A stretch of 14,769 nucleotides of DNA from JAXGMQ01 sp964613055 (GCA_964613055.1 CAZTGD010000043.1:1-14769); one strand, 5' to 3'; positions 6,785 to 14,716 are shown, counted from the first letter of the stretch. Numbers and translations: made by a program. Notes: generated by a model from the sequence alone, not told the origin.

Positions 6785-8042
6785 AATAATTGTGCCGTTC
6801 GTTACTATGTTAATTCTCATGACATGTGCTTTCGCAGTTTCATGTCATGAGAATGCAATACCAATTACAATAGAAAGTGATTTCTCAGGTTATACATTCT
6901 TAGGATATTGTCGTATATCTGAAAGCATTACTCTTCCTGTACTTGAAAAAGGGGATACGATCTTTGTTTATGAATCAACTGATTTGAATGTATGTATCTA
7001 TTCCTATATTGCGGATGGGAAAATCATCTCATTCACAAATAATACAATCATTGATGGTCATTCATCAGATGGTTTCAGTATTCTTTGTGATTGTGGCGAT
7101 GAAACTGATGTAGTCGTATGTTTTAGTTGTATCGATAAGATAAAAGACACGTCAGATAATTATGAGAAGATAACTACTCAAGAAATTCAGAAAGGTTCGA
7201 AGCCAGAAATAAATTACTTGTATATAATTCCTGTTCGTGACTCAGAATCGATTATCACATTATCTTCACACGATATAATTATACTAAGTAGGAATAAATT
7301 GGAACTCCTAGGTTATAATCAAAAGGGTGAAGTAACCAGAAGATTTGTGTCAAATAAGCCAATTATCACTCATGATTACTCAGTTACTGATTACTATATT
7401 TATTGTTACACAAATCAAAAGATATTTGCTTTGGACAGGCATTACTATAATGTATCTGATGAAGCATTTGAAATAAAAAGTAGTAATCATATTCAAACTG
7501 AAGATTGTGATACCATACGATTTCATGGTTCAAATACAAGTAAAAGTAGAGATAATATTGTTTTAGAGATAGACAATAAAGTGTACTATTTTAGAAACGG
7601 GAATACAGAGCCCTACAATGAGAAATCATTTATAGATCAAATAAACAAATCACCTTCATCAAGTATTGTTTCTTTTGGAAACAACCTATATCTCTATGGT
7701 TATAATCCCAAGAAAGACAAGATATTAAAGCTTAGGGATAATTTTAACTACTTAGGTGTTATCTATTATGGGTGGATTATGAATTCAAGGATATTCTTCT
7801 TTGAAAACTACGATGATTCGTGCAATAAGTCTAAATTGCTTTTTGTTTCTCAAGATGATTTATTCACTCGTGATTACAAATACATGTATTCAATCCCCAT
7901 TGAAGGAAGAATCGATACTTTATTAAATATGATAAGCAAAACAGATAATGTGAGTATGATAGGATCAAAGGGCTTGATAACATTATCATTCAATTATTTA
8001 TACAAGGCAATTCTGAGTTCTGAATTTATATCTATTGAATAG
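6765..8042 (+). CDS. Predicted lipoprotein, putative partner of module B
   Basis: The family is not one I recognise. I place the start at 6765 (or ATG 6771, preceded by AAGAAAG at 6758-6764). The in-frame ATG at 6711 would encode the module B tail in another frame. From 6765 the product has 425 residues: a basic start (KNRK), a hydrophobic stretch, and a probable lipobox AVSC with Cys27, so it is likely exported and lipid-anchored. Alanine at position -3 is not ideal, so a plain signal peptide is possible. The rest is rich in beta-forming and aromatic residues. It overlaps the end of module B by 20 bases, suggesting translational coupling or a transferred pair. The stretch from DNKVYYF through P.SS to NNLYLYGY resembles DDKVIMYGY through PRSS to DSLYLTRD in the protein at 778-1968. 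I read the two as distant relatives and possible immunity-type partners of the CTDs that carry DGDG tails. Confidence 0.7.
   Translation: MTMKNRKIIVPFVTMLILMTCAFAVSCHENAIPITIESDFSGYTFLGYCRISESITLPVLEKGDTIFVYESTDLNVCIYSYIADGKIISFTNNTIIDGHSSDGFSILCDCGDETDVVVCFSCIDKIKDTSDNYEKITTQEIQKGSKPEINYLYIIPVRDSESIITLSSHDIIILSRNKLELLGYNQKGEVTRRFVSNKPIITHDYSVTDYYIYCYTNQKIFALDRHYYNVSDEAFEIKSSNHIQTEDCDTIRFHGSNTSKSRDNIVLEIDNKVYYFRNGNTEPYNEKSFIDQINKSPSSSIVSFGNNLYLYGYNPKKDKILKLRDNFNYLGVIYYGWIMNSRIFFFENYDDSCNKSKLLFVSQDDLFTRDYKYMYSIPIEGRIDTLLNMISKTDNVSMIGSKGLITLSFNYLYKAILSSEFISIE
6813..6854. repeat. Perfect 14-bp inverted repeat in the signal-peptide coding region
   Basis: ATTCTCATGACATG (6813-6826) and CATGTCATGAGAAT (6841-6854) are exact reverse complements around a 14-base loop. 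The arms encode ILMTC and SCHEN, on either side of the signal peptide end, so the structure starts about 45 bases into the gene. Arms this long are unlikely by chance. There is no T-tract, so it is not an intrinsic terminator. It could be an mRNA hairpin that limits translation or a protein binding site. Confidence 0.75.
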
Positions 8043-8120
8043 ATCGAGAAACAACCAAGACAACAGACACAGAATACATAGAGTATCACTATGCAGGTGG
8101 ATTGGTAAAAGAAGTTCATA

Positions 8121-8488
8121 TGGATGAGAGTAATCACTCTACAACCCCCCAAGTCCCCCCTTCATAAGGGGGGCGAAGGGGGGTTACACTACCAACCCTC
8201 AAGGATGATAATAGACCCAGGTAGCACAGGTGGTGGAGATGAGGTAGAATACTATCCAGTGACAGATGTACAGGGAACTGTATACAAGCTGTTGGATGCA
8301 TCAGGTGTTGAAGTAGCAGACTACACCTACTCACCCTTTGGTGAGAGACTAACAAACACATCCCTCACGACACCACCATCCACCCCTCCATACATGCCAC
8401 TGGGGTTTGGAGGTACATACAGTGATGATGATATAGGGTTGCTGTATGCCAAGTCCAGGTACTATGATCCACATACCACACGCTTCAC
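8121..8488 (+). repeat. RHS-core direct repeat, copy 3 (truncated)
   Basis: Homology with copies 1 and 2 covers TGGATGA to CGCTTCAC and ends there, about 220 bases short of the usual CTD boundary. It shares the TSLTTPPSTPPY patch with copy 1 and the palindrome insertion with copy 2, so its history is mosaic. Confidence 0.88.
8143..8185. repeat. GC-run palindromic small repeat, copy 2
   Basis: This is the same 43-base element, at the same site, as in RHS copy 2. Here the inner arms CCCCCCTT and AAGGGGGG pair perfectly. It brings an in-frame TAA into the original RHS frame. Confidence 0.85.
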
Positions 8489-8666
8489 CGGTTGATTAAC
8501 CTTTCTCAATAAATCTACGTACATTTGATATCATTCAAAGTATTACCCTAGAAAGTTCTTTCTTGATTGCACACATCTCTGATTCTCATCAAAGTCACCT
8601 TATTATTCAGTGATTGTAACCAATCCCGCGCAAAGATGTCTAACACCCGAAAAGGTGATGATCTTT

Positions 8667-8672
8667 AGGTGA
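8667..8672 (+). promoter_or_regulatory. Ribosome binding site of the nitroreductase gene
   Basis: AGGTGA lies four bases before ATG 8677, a somewhat short spacing. It supports this start over the in-frame ATG at 8713 (MDHRS). I could not find a convincing -35/-10 pair in the 180 bases upstream. Confidence 0.55.
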
Positions 8673-8676
8673 CACC

Positions 8677-9438
8677 ATGAAAAGAAACAGAAACAAAGTG
8701 ATACAGAGCTTGATGGACCATCGCTCGGTTCGAAGGTTCAAGAAAGATATGGTCAGCGAAGGGGATATTGAGACCATTATAAGCGCGGCTGTTCGAGCAC
8801 CTACCGCTGGCAACCTGCAGAGCTACTCACTCATCATCATCGATGACTTCGACAAGAAGAAAGCATTGGGATTGTCACACGTCCCACTTGTGGTCATAGC
8901 GGTGGCTGATCAGAATCGGAATAAAAAACGCTTTGAAACATCCAAAGCACCGTTTAATTTCAACAAAGGTATTAATCTGTTTGTATCTTACTGGGACGCC
9001 ATCATCGCCCTTCATAACCTTGTCATAGCCGCTGAAAGCATAGGACTCGGGGCTTACTACATAGGTCGCATCCTGAAAATGGATGTGGCTGAAATACTGA
9101 ATCTTCCAAGGTATGTTTTCCCTGCTGGACTGGTTTGCATAGGTTATCCGGATGAGAAACCAGACCTGGTGCCACGACTTCCACTGGATGCCGTTGTACA
9201 CCGTAACACCTATCACGATCCAGACAAAAAGGATATCGAGCGTTATTATAAACACATCGACAACACTTGGGATGCCATGCCCAGCGACCGCCTGGAAAAA
9301 TTGTCCAGGCGTGGCATAAACAATCACGCCCAGATGGTAGCAAAGAATCGCTACAGCGAGAAAGCCCTGAGAACAGAGGAAATTGGTTTGGCTGGCAACC
9401 TTGAAAGGTCTGGTTTCAAACTGAGTGTAACGCTTTAG
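8677..9438 (+). CDS. FMN-dependent nitroreductase, NfsA/FRP-like
   Basis: The product has 253 residues, close to the usual 240-250 of NfsA/FRP oxidoreductases. These flavoproteins use NAD(P)H and FMN to reduce nitroaromatics, quinones or flavins in the cytoplasm. HRSVRRF near residue 16 and APTAGNLQSYSLI (about 41-53) are the N-terminal FMN-binding signatures. ESIGLGAYYIG matches the family's GLG..YIG motif, and CIGYPDEKPDLVPRLPLDAV followed by HRNTY matches the NfsA-type segment after the core. The C-terminal NLERSGF resembles the family's final helix. No membrane or export signal is present. The gene stands alone, in DNA clearly less AT-rich than the RHS partners, and its stop lies two bases from a convergent pseudogene. 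The physiological substrate cannot be told from sequence. Confidence 0.93.
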   Translation: MKRNRNKVIQSLMDHRSVRRFKKDMVSEGDIETIISAAVRAPTAGNLQSYSLIIIDDFDKKKALGLSHVPLVVIAVADQNRNKKRFETSKAPFNFNKGINLFVSYWDAIIALHNLVIAAESIGLGAYYIGRILKMDVAEILNLPRYVFPAGLVCIGYPDEKPDLVPRLPLDAVVHRNTYHDPDKKDIERYYKHIDNTWDAMPSDRLEKLSRRGINNHAQMVAKNRYSEKALRTEEIGLAGNLERSGFKLSVTL

Positions 9439-9448
9439 CTCTAAACGT
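9430..9448. terminator. Weak hairpin between convergent gene ends
   Basis: ACG-C-TTTA pairs with TAAA-CGT around a GCTC loop, with one bulged C. The stem covers both the nitroreductase stop and the stop of the minus-strand pseudogene. No T-tract follows on either strand, so termination here is a guess. Confidence 0.25.
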
Positions 9449-9852
9449 GACGCTTGTATAAACTGAATCCATCAGGTTTAACGTTGTCATATTGCTCAAT
9501 ACCAGCTCCGCTGAATATCACACCAACACAATTGAATTCGAACTTCCCACACACCAACAGACTGCCTTTGCACAGAGGATGGGATTCAGGTAGTGTAGAT
9601 GTCCCACCTGTATCATGTGTGCTCCATTGCTACCAGTTTTATTGATGCCGTGTACTGCAAAGACCTTTTCTGGCCCATCCCAGATTTGAAACGCTGTCAG
9701 ATACGCTTTTTCTTCGGTTATATAAACAATATGTGCTTTAGGTATGCATCCTGTAGCCCATATTGTACGTTAGCATCGGTACAGTTAAAAGAACCAATTC
9801 TTTCCTTCTTCCTGTTGTACGTGTGTTCCTCATTCCGCTTGCTAGATATCAT
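9441..9852 (-). pseudogene. Frameshifted protein remnant, unknown family
   Basis: No intact gene exists here, but the minus strand reads as protein if two frameshifts are allowed. The first part (about 9852-9761) gives KERIGSFNCTDANVQ. The frame moves near 9760 and continues WATGCIPKAHIVYITEEKAY, then TAFQIWDGPEKVFAVHGINK. Near 9626 it moves again by one base and reads WSTHDTGGTSTLPESHPLCK, then LLVCGKFEFNCVGVIFSGAG, and ends SLYKRHV with a stop at 9443-9441. Each junction joins smoothly and stops in the abandoned frames follow soon after, as expected of a decayed gene. I do not recognise the family. The 5' end is uncertain because a TAA lies just upstream. Sequencing error is an alternative to true decay. 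Confidence 0.5.
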
Positions 9853-10330
9853 TGAGAAGATTGGGATGCTATATTACAATTGCATTCCCATGGGTCTAAA
9901 GCGTATTGATTGTTTCTAGGTTATCATCCGTTGGCATATTCTTCCACCTATTAGATATTTGATTAAAGCAACGAGAGCTATTATGTCAGCACTTCTTAAG
10001 TTATTATATATAGTTTTATAAACAATTGTGTTATGACATTGCGAAAATTCTTTTAATATGCTTGATCAATTATAGTTGCCGCAACATCTACTCCCACTCC
10101 CGATATTACACTTCTCTATCACTAACTGACACATGTTGGAGCCGGGATTGTGGTTGGATTCACATCGTGGAAGATCTATGATATAACATAGCAAGCCGAA
10201 GATTATTGGGTTAGACAATCTTGATTACAAAATAATCATACAGTTTTTCTGCCTTCCATAAAACAACACCCGAACATTCTTACGATAAAGTAAGGAAATA
10301 GTATAAGTTGATTTTACATTTTTTACTTGG

Positions 10331-10370
10331 TTGAACTTTCACACCTATTTTCAAGGTATATACTTATACA
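10331..10370 (+). promoter_or_regulatory. Possible promoter of the propeller gene
   Basis: TTGAAC (10331-10336) and TATATACT (10357-10364) resemble -35 and -10 elements, but the 20-22 base spacing is longer than ideal. TTTCAC at 10337 with TATACT at 10359 gives 16 bases. The region is AT-rich and suitably placed, but this is a weak call. Confidence 0.25.
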
Positions 10371-10380
10371 GTAACATAGG

Positions 10381-10387
10381 TAGGAGG
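10381..10387 (+). promoter_or_regulatory. Strong ribosome binding site of the propeller gene
   Basis: TAGGAGG lies six bases before ATG 10394, a near-perfect Shine-Dalgarno match and spacing. It fixes the start and implies good translation, unlike the RHS modules, which have none. Confidence 0.85.
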
Positions 10388-10393
10388 CGTTGA

Positions 10394-13300
10394 ATGAGAA
10401 AGTATGTGTCAGCTGTACTTGTACTGATATTAGTTATATCCATCTGGGTGGTTGTGGATTCAAATCTAATTGCTGGGGAAAAACAAAAATCAGAGTGGAA
10501 TATGTTTAGGAGGAATATTCAACATACGGGGGAGATACAACCCAAGTACGCTCCAAGACTGAACAGAGTAAGAAATCTCTGGTCATTTAAAGCTGGTGAT
10601 ACAGTTCTTTCCTCACCGAGTATTGTCAATGACAAGGTTTTTGTTGGCTCACACGATCATCGTATGTACTGCCTTGACGCATATACTGGCGAGAAGATAT
10701 GGGAATACAGGACAAAAGATATTGTAAAATCATCACCATTAATAAAAGGGCAGGGTGTTTATTTTGGTTCACTTGATGGAACTTTCCACTGTGTGGATAT
10801 TGAAGACGGCGAGGTGATCTGGCAGTTCGATACAAAGAGGAACGGAGGTATTGCAGGTTCACCAGCGGTTTCGGGGAGCTCAATTTTTTTTGGAACACTT
10901 GACGGTTTCGTTTTCTGTTTGGATATGAATAGTGGAGAGGAGTTTTGGAGATATGACAACGAAGACCAAATAACGTCATCTCCAACAATCAGTAATGGCA
11001 TGGTCATAGTCGGTACTCGTGATTTTAAACTACTTTGTCTGGATGAGTTCAGCGGAGAAGATATGTGGTCAATCAAACTGGATGGCTCTGTATATTCCTC
11101 TGTTTCTGTGCTTAACAGTAACGCATACGTAGGGTGTGACGGAAAAAAACTCTATTGTATAAACGTTGATAGGGGAGAAATCGTTTGGGAATTTGATACA
11201 GACAATGTAATTAGGAGTACCCCTACGATAGCTAGTGGTTATGTATTGTTCAGCTCTGGATATGACCTATACTGTTTGAATCAAGATGGTGGAACACCAG
11301 CATGGCATAAAAACATTGGTGCACAAGGCGTTTCTTCAATATCTGCATCTGGAGATAAAGTATATACATCTATGGGCACCATGCTTATGTGCTTTGATAT
11401 CGATACTGGTGAAGAGATTTGGCATGAGAAGCTAGAATCTGACTGCTACTCTCCATCCATTGCCTATAACAAGCTATATCTTGGCACAAAGGATGGTTAT
11501 GTTCACTGTTTTGATGATAACCCAATCCCATTTGAAGTTAATGTATCGCCATCGGTTGTTGATCTTGGAGAACAACCTCCAAACGCAACAGTGTCAGGTA
11601 AGATCAGAATATCGGTTCCGCCTAATGATGATGTAGAAATGCCAATATCATTGGGGGTAGAGATTGAAAAGGAGGGTGATTGGTTTCAAATAAATTACGA
11701 ATCTAAAACAGTTGAAGGGGGAACTCCTCTTGAGTTCACTGTCACAACTGATGACAGTAAACTAAGGGAAAACAATAAATGGTACTCGGGAAGGATCATT
11801 TTTCTAGTAGTAGGTATTGAATACCCCGTTGTTGTTAAGGTTTATACAGACTCAAGCCTTGAGATTAGTGATGACAATGGACCTGTTGTTAGTAAAAACA
11901 GCTGTCAATGGACAACAATCGGTGGGAGTCCAGAACAAAACAACTGCTCTAGCGAATTTTGTGGACCTGAGGAGGAAATGCTTTCTCTTCTATGGGAGCA
12001 TGAATTCAGTGATTCACTCAATGAAACACCACTGGTCTCAGATGGTAAGGTCTTCATCACCCCATCCTACACAAACAAGATAAATTGCTTCGACATACAA
12101 ACAGGTGAGTTAATATGGAATACCGAAATAGAAGGCTACGTAAACGATAATTCAGCATTATTTGGAGGAATGCTTTATATTCCAACTAATAATGGTTTGA
12201 CATGCATTTCTCAAAAGAACGGTGACATGTCATGGCAATTTGAAACTGATTCAACTATATCCTCACCTGTGACTGTTACAAATGGGAAAGTTTTGTTTGG
12301 TTTGCAGGATGGGAAGATCCTTTGTTTAAACAAAGAAAATGGCACAGAATTCTGGACTTTTAGTGGTTCAGATGAGAGTGCTAGCACAGCCATTGCAACT
12401 AACACCTCAAACGCTTTTTTCGGATGTGCTGATGGGTTTTTATACGCTATAAATTTAGACACCGGAGAGAGAGTGTGGGCATTTGATACAGGTGATCATG
12501 TATCTGCAAGTCCTGCGTGTATAGGCGATAAGATAATTTTAGGGACAATGAATAAAAGATTGTACTGCTTCCAAGCCAGTAATGGTGAACAGTTATGGTT
12601 TGCCAATACATATGACAAAGTTAAAGTCTCGCCAGCTGTAACAGAAAATCGTGTTTTCTTATATTCCGATGATGGGATGCTAAGGTGCTACTCAACTTCA
12701 GATGGAGATTTAATCTGGGACAAGGAGTTATTCGAAGACATAGAAGGCCATCCATCTGTTAGCGGAAAGAAACTATATATTGGAACATGGGATAAAAAGG
12801 TACACTGCTTCGATACCGTTACTGGTGCATATCTATGGAATCACGAAACAGATAAGAAAATACGAGCTCCAATTGTTATCTCAACTGGTAAGGTTATTGT
12901 ATGTTCAGGCAACAAACTCATATGCTTTGGCGACCCACCCCCTGATATTATTATTGAACCGGAGATAATTGATTTTGGTGGTATAGATTTAGATCTTGGA
13001 ATTGATCATATAAGAGAACTTCATCTCGAAAATACAACAGAAAATACATTTGAAATCGAAATTAAGGTTGACGAGGATATAGAATGGTTTGTTGCACTTG
13101 AATCTGAGTTCTCGTTGGGTCCAGGTGAGAAAAAAATAGTACCCATAGCTACAATAGAAAACAAGGTTCCAGGGGGTATGCCTTCAGATTATTTATATGT
13201 AACGTGGGACGAAGTTGTTGTCCCTGTGAAGGTAAGGGCATACGTATTATCAAATAGCACTTTGATGGTTGATGATTGGCTTTGTTTCGGCAAGGGACAC

Positions 13301-14716
13301 GACAGACGATCATTTACGCAACCCCATTCAGGACCTGAAACTGATGAGTTAAAGATCAACTGGTACACTGAGACTGAACTTGAAACTGACAGTTCGCCGG
13401 TTTTGAACAGGGACTTGTTATTCTGCGGATTTGGAAATCGCTTTTACTGTTTTGATCCCTTAACGGGAGCATATAAATGGTTCAGAGAATTTGATCGTGA
13501 CGGCTTCTCATCAGCCGGTTGTTGCACGGGTATTGGTGGGAGCATGGTTTTATTTGGATCTGCGGATGGGAATATGAATTGTCTCGATGCAGAGACAGGC
13601 GCAAAGGAGTGGAGTTTCCAAACCGGCGGTCCAGTTTTTTCCTCACCCATCATCCATGAGAAGAAATTTGATCCAGATGAACCAAGACAGAGAAGAGTTT
13701 ATTTTGGTTCTTTAGACAACAGAGTTTACTCGTTACTTGCCGATAACGGTGAACTGGTATGGGAGTTTATGACTGATGGCAGGATTTACTCATCTCCCTG
13801 CGTCCCTCCATACGGTGATCAGATCTTCATTGGTTCTACTGATGAGTATGTTTACGCTATAGACACCATGACTGGTAAGGAGAACTGGAGATATAAGACA
13901 GATGGTGCTGTGTATTCCACCCCAACCAACTTCTTCTTTGAACAAAGCAACAGCGACGGCACTTACTTCGAGAATCATGTTTATGTTGGATCCAACGATG
14001 GTCACATGTACTGTATTGATGGTGAGAAGGGAAAACTAGCTTGGAAATATGATACCGGTTCACCTATAGTTTGCTCTCCAGCACTGTACGATGGTAAACT
14101 GTTCTTCGGGAACCTTGATGGTGATTTCTATATACTGAGTCGTGTCACTGGTGAAAAGATAAAGATGCTCAAACTAGGATCACAGGTACGATCGTCTCCC
14201 TCTATCAACGCAAGACATGTCTACATCACAACAAATAATGGTAGGATATACAATCTTGATTGTGACAATCTTGAGATACTTTGGCACTCAAGGATCGGCT
14301 CTGGGAGCAGACAGCTTCAATCTTCACCGGCTCTTTGGAAAGGCAACCTGTATATCGGTGATATGGATGGCAATATGTACTGTTTCTCTGCAAAACCACC
14401 TGATGTTGAATTCATAAACGATACAATTGACTTTGGTATATGTAAGCCCAATAGCCTTAAAACATCAAAGCTTACGATAAAGAACAACTCTGACAGACCA
14501 ATAACGATCTCTTTTGATGATGTCTATGAATGGTTCGACATTGGCATGATGGATATGACAATCCAACCTGGAGAAGAGATATCAAACACTTTCTCTACAA
14601 TCTCATCAGAGCTTGAAAAGACAGGCACATACTACGGTGGATCTTTGGCAACCTGGACGGATGGGGATGGTGAAACTGTTAGTCAACGCATTCCTGTACT
14701 AATTGTAATTAAGTAG
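10394..14716 (+). CDS. Exported triple PQQ-like beta-propeller protein with Ig-like domains
   Basis: The product has 1440 residues. A signal peptide (basic RK, hydrophobic core to about residue 21, likely cleavage near LIAG at 25-28) sends it out of the cytoplasm. Three similar units follow (about 35-505, 506-961, 962-1440). Each has a Trp-led entry segment (W.MFRR....HTG in unit 1), eight blade repeats of the form V..GS.DG..YC.D..TGE..W, and an Ig-like beta domain of about 100 residues (I.DFGG and EIIDFG type starts, as in ASH/HYDIN-like domains). I count eight blade motifs per unit, 24 in all, as in BamB-like and quinoprotein propellers. I see no catalytic residues, heme motif, sorting signal or C-terminal membrane anchor, so binding or scaffolding at the cell surface or in the periplasm is more likely than PQQ-dependent dehydrogenase activity. 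The partner is unknown. It has its own ribosome binding site and no co-transcribed neighbour in the window. Confidence 0.9.
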   Translation: MRKYVSAVLVLILVISIWVVVDSNLIAGEKQKSEWNMFRRNIQHTGEIQPKYAPRLNRVRNLWSFKAGDTVLSSPSIVNDKVFVGSHDHRMYCLDAYTGEKIWEYRTKDIVKSSPLIKGQGVYFGSLDGTFHCVDIEDGEVIWQFDTKRNGGIAGSPAVSGSSIFFGTLDGFVFCLDMNSGEEFWRYDNEDQITSSPTISNGMVIVGTRDFKLLCLDEFSGEDMWSIKLDGSVYSSVSVLNSNAYVGCDGKKLYCINVDRGEIVWEFDTDNVIRSTPTIASGYVLFSSGYDLYCLNQDGGTPAWHKNIGAQGVSSISASGDKVYTSMGTMLMCFDIDTGEEIWHEKLESDCYSPSIAYNKLYLGTKDGYVHCFDDNPIPFEVNVSPSVVDLGEQPPNATVSGKIRISVPPNDDVEMPISLGVEIEKEGDWFQINYESKTVEGGTPLEFTVTTDDSKLRENNKWYSGRIIFLVVGIEYPVVVKVYTDSSLEISDDNGPVVSKNSCQWTTIGGSPEQNNCSSEFCGPEEEMLSLLWEHEFSDSLNETPLVSDGKVFITPSYTNKINCFDIQTGELIWNTEIEGYVNDNSALFGGMLYIPTNNGLTCISQKNGDMSWQFETDSTISSPVTVTNGKVLFGLQDGKILCLNKENGTEFWTFSGSDESASTAIATNTSNAFFGCADGFLYAINLDTGERVWAFDTGDHVSASPACIGDKIILGTMNKRLYCFQASNGEQLWFANTYDKVKVSPAVTENRVFLYSDDGMLRCYSTSDGDLIWDKELFEDIEGHPSVSGKKLYIGTWDKKVHCFDTVTGAYLWNHETDKKIRAPIVISTGKVIVCSGNKLICFGDPPPDIIIEPEIIDFGGIDLDLGIDHIRELHLENTTENTFEIEIKVDEDIEWFVALESEFSLGPGEKKIVPIATIENKVPGGMPSDYLYVTWDEVVVPVKVRAYVLSNSTLMVDDWLCFGKGHDRRSFTQPHSGPETDELKINWYTETELETDSSPVLNRDLLFCGFGNRFYCFDPLTGAYKWFREFDRDGFSSAGCCTGIGGSMVLFGSADGNMNCLDAETGAKEWSFQTGGPVFSSPIIHEKKFDPDEPRQRRVYFGSLDNRVYSLLADNGELVWEFMTDGRIYSSPCVPPYGDQIFIGSTDEYVYAIDTMTGKENWRYKTDGAVYSTPTNFFFEQSNSDGTYFENHVYVGSNDGHMYCIDGEKGKLAWKYDTGSPIVCSPALYDGKLFFGNLDGDFYILSRVTGEKIKMLKLGSQVRSSPSINARHVYITTNNGRIYNLDCDNLEILWHSRIGSGSRQLQSSPALWKGNLYIGDMDGNMYCFSAKPPDVEFINDTIDFGICKPNSLKTSKLTIKNNSDRPITISFDDVYEWFDIGMMDMTIQPGEEISNTFSTISSELEKTGTYYGGSLATWTDGDGETVSQRIPVLIVIK
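10496..14713 (+). repeat. Threefold tandem domain repeat within the propeller gene
   Basis: The units 10496-11908, 11909-13276 and 13277-14713 each encode propeller plus Ig-like domain (471, 456 and 479 residues). Their protein sequences have diverged clearly, so the triplication is old. Unit 3 has a longer loop around KFDPDEPRQRR. Confidence 0.8.

Larger units (their letters stand above)
8039..8495 (+). pseudogene. Third RHS-core copy, frameshifted and truncated, without a CTD
   Basis: The RHS reading begins just at the end of the lipoprotein gene, with TEYIEYHYAGGLVKEVHMDE (8069-8128), a YD-repeat-like stretch missing from the other copies. It continues through ESNHST and then runs into a stop (TCA TAA) inside the inserted C/G-run palindrome. 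After the palindrome the core resumes in another frame, readable from ATG 8124 as a 123-residue peptide with YTYSPFGE and SRYYDPHTTRFTG. Identity with copies 1 and 2 holds up to CGCTTCAC (8488); then unrelated sequence brings a TGA at 8493. The conserved linker, CTD and partner are all absent. This looks like the deleted far end of the array and is probably not functional. Confidence 0.85.
9853..10393. other. Intergenic region, no convincing gene
   Basis: No gene is supported on either strand. A 49-codon open stretch on the minus strand (10065-9916) reads SADIIALVALIKYLIDGR but has no ATG; it could be another remnant of the neighbouring pseudogene. The last 70 bases probably hold the promoter and ribosome binding site of the propeller gene. 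I see no tRNA or CRISPR-like repeat. Confidence 0.5.

Noticed and set aside
6813..6854. The 14-bp inverted repeat as an intrinsic terminator of module B
   Set aside because: It lies inside the next gene, is not GC-rich, and has no T-tract.
1976..8488. RHS-core copies as an insertion sequence or transposon
   Set aside because: No transposase, terminal inverted repeats or target duplications are seen at the core borders. Homologous recombination of RHS tips explains the pattern better.
9454..9919. Two plus-strand reading frames (9454-9645 and 9599-9919) as small genes
   Set aside because: Neither has a good ribosome binding site, the products are unusually rich in Cys and Phe, and the opposite strand reads as a better, though frameshifted, protein.
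9916..10065. Open stretch of 49 codons on the minus strand with a helix-like SADIIALVALIKYLIDGR
   Set aside because: It has no ATG or ribosome binding site and is short. It may be part of the neighbouring pseudogene, but I cannot join it convincingly.
10394..14716. PQQ-dependent alcohol or glucose dehydrogenase
   Set aside because: The blade repeats are PQQ-like, but there is no visible active-site Asp/Asn context, disulfide ring motif or cytochrome domain, and the triple propeller-Ig layout does not match those enzymes.
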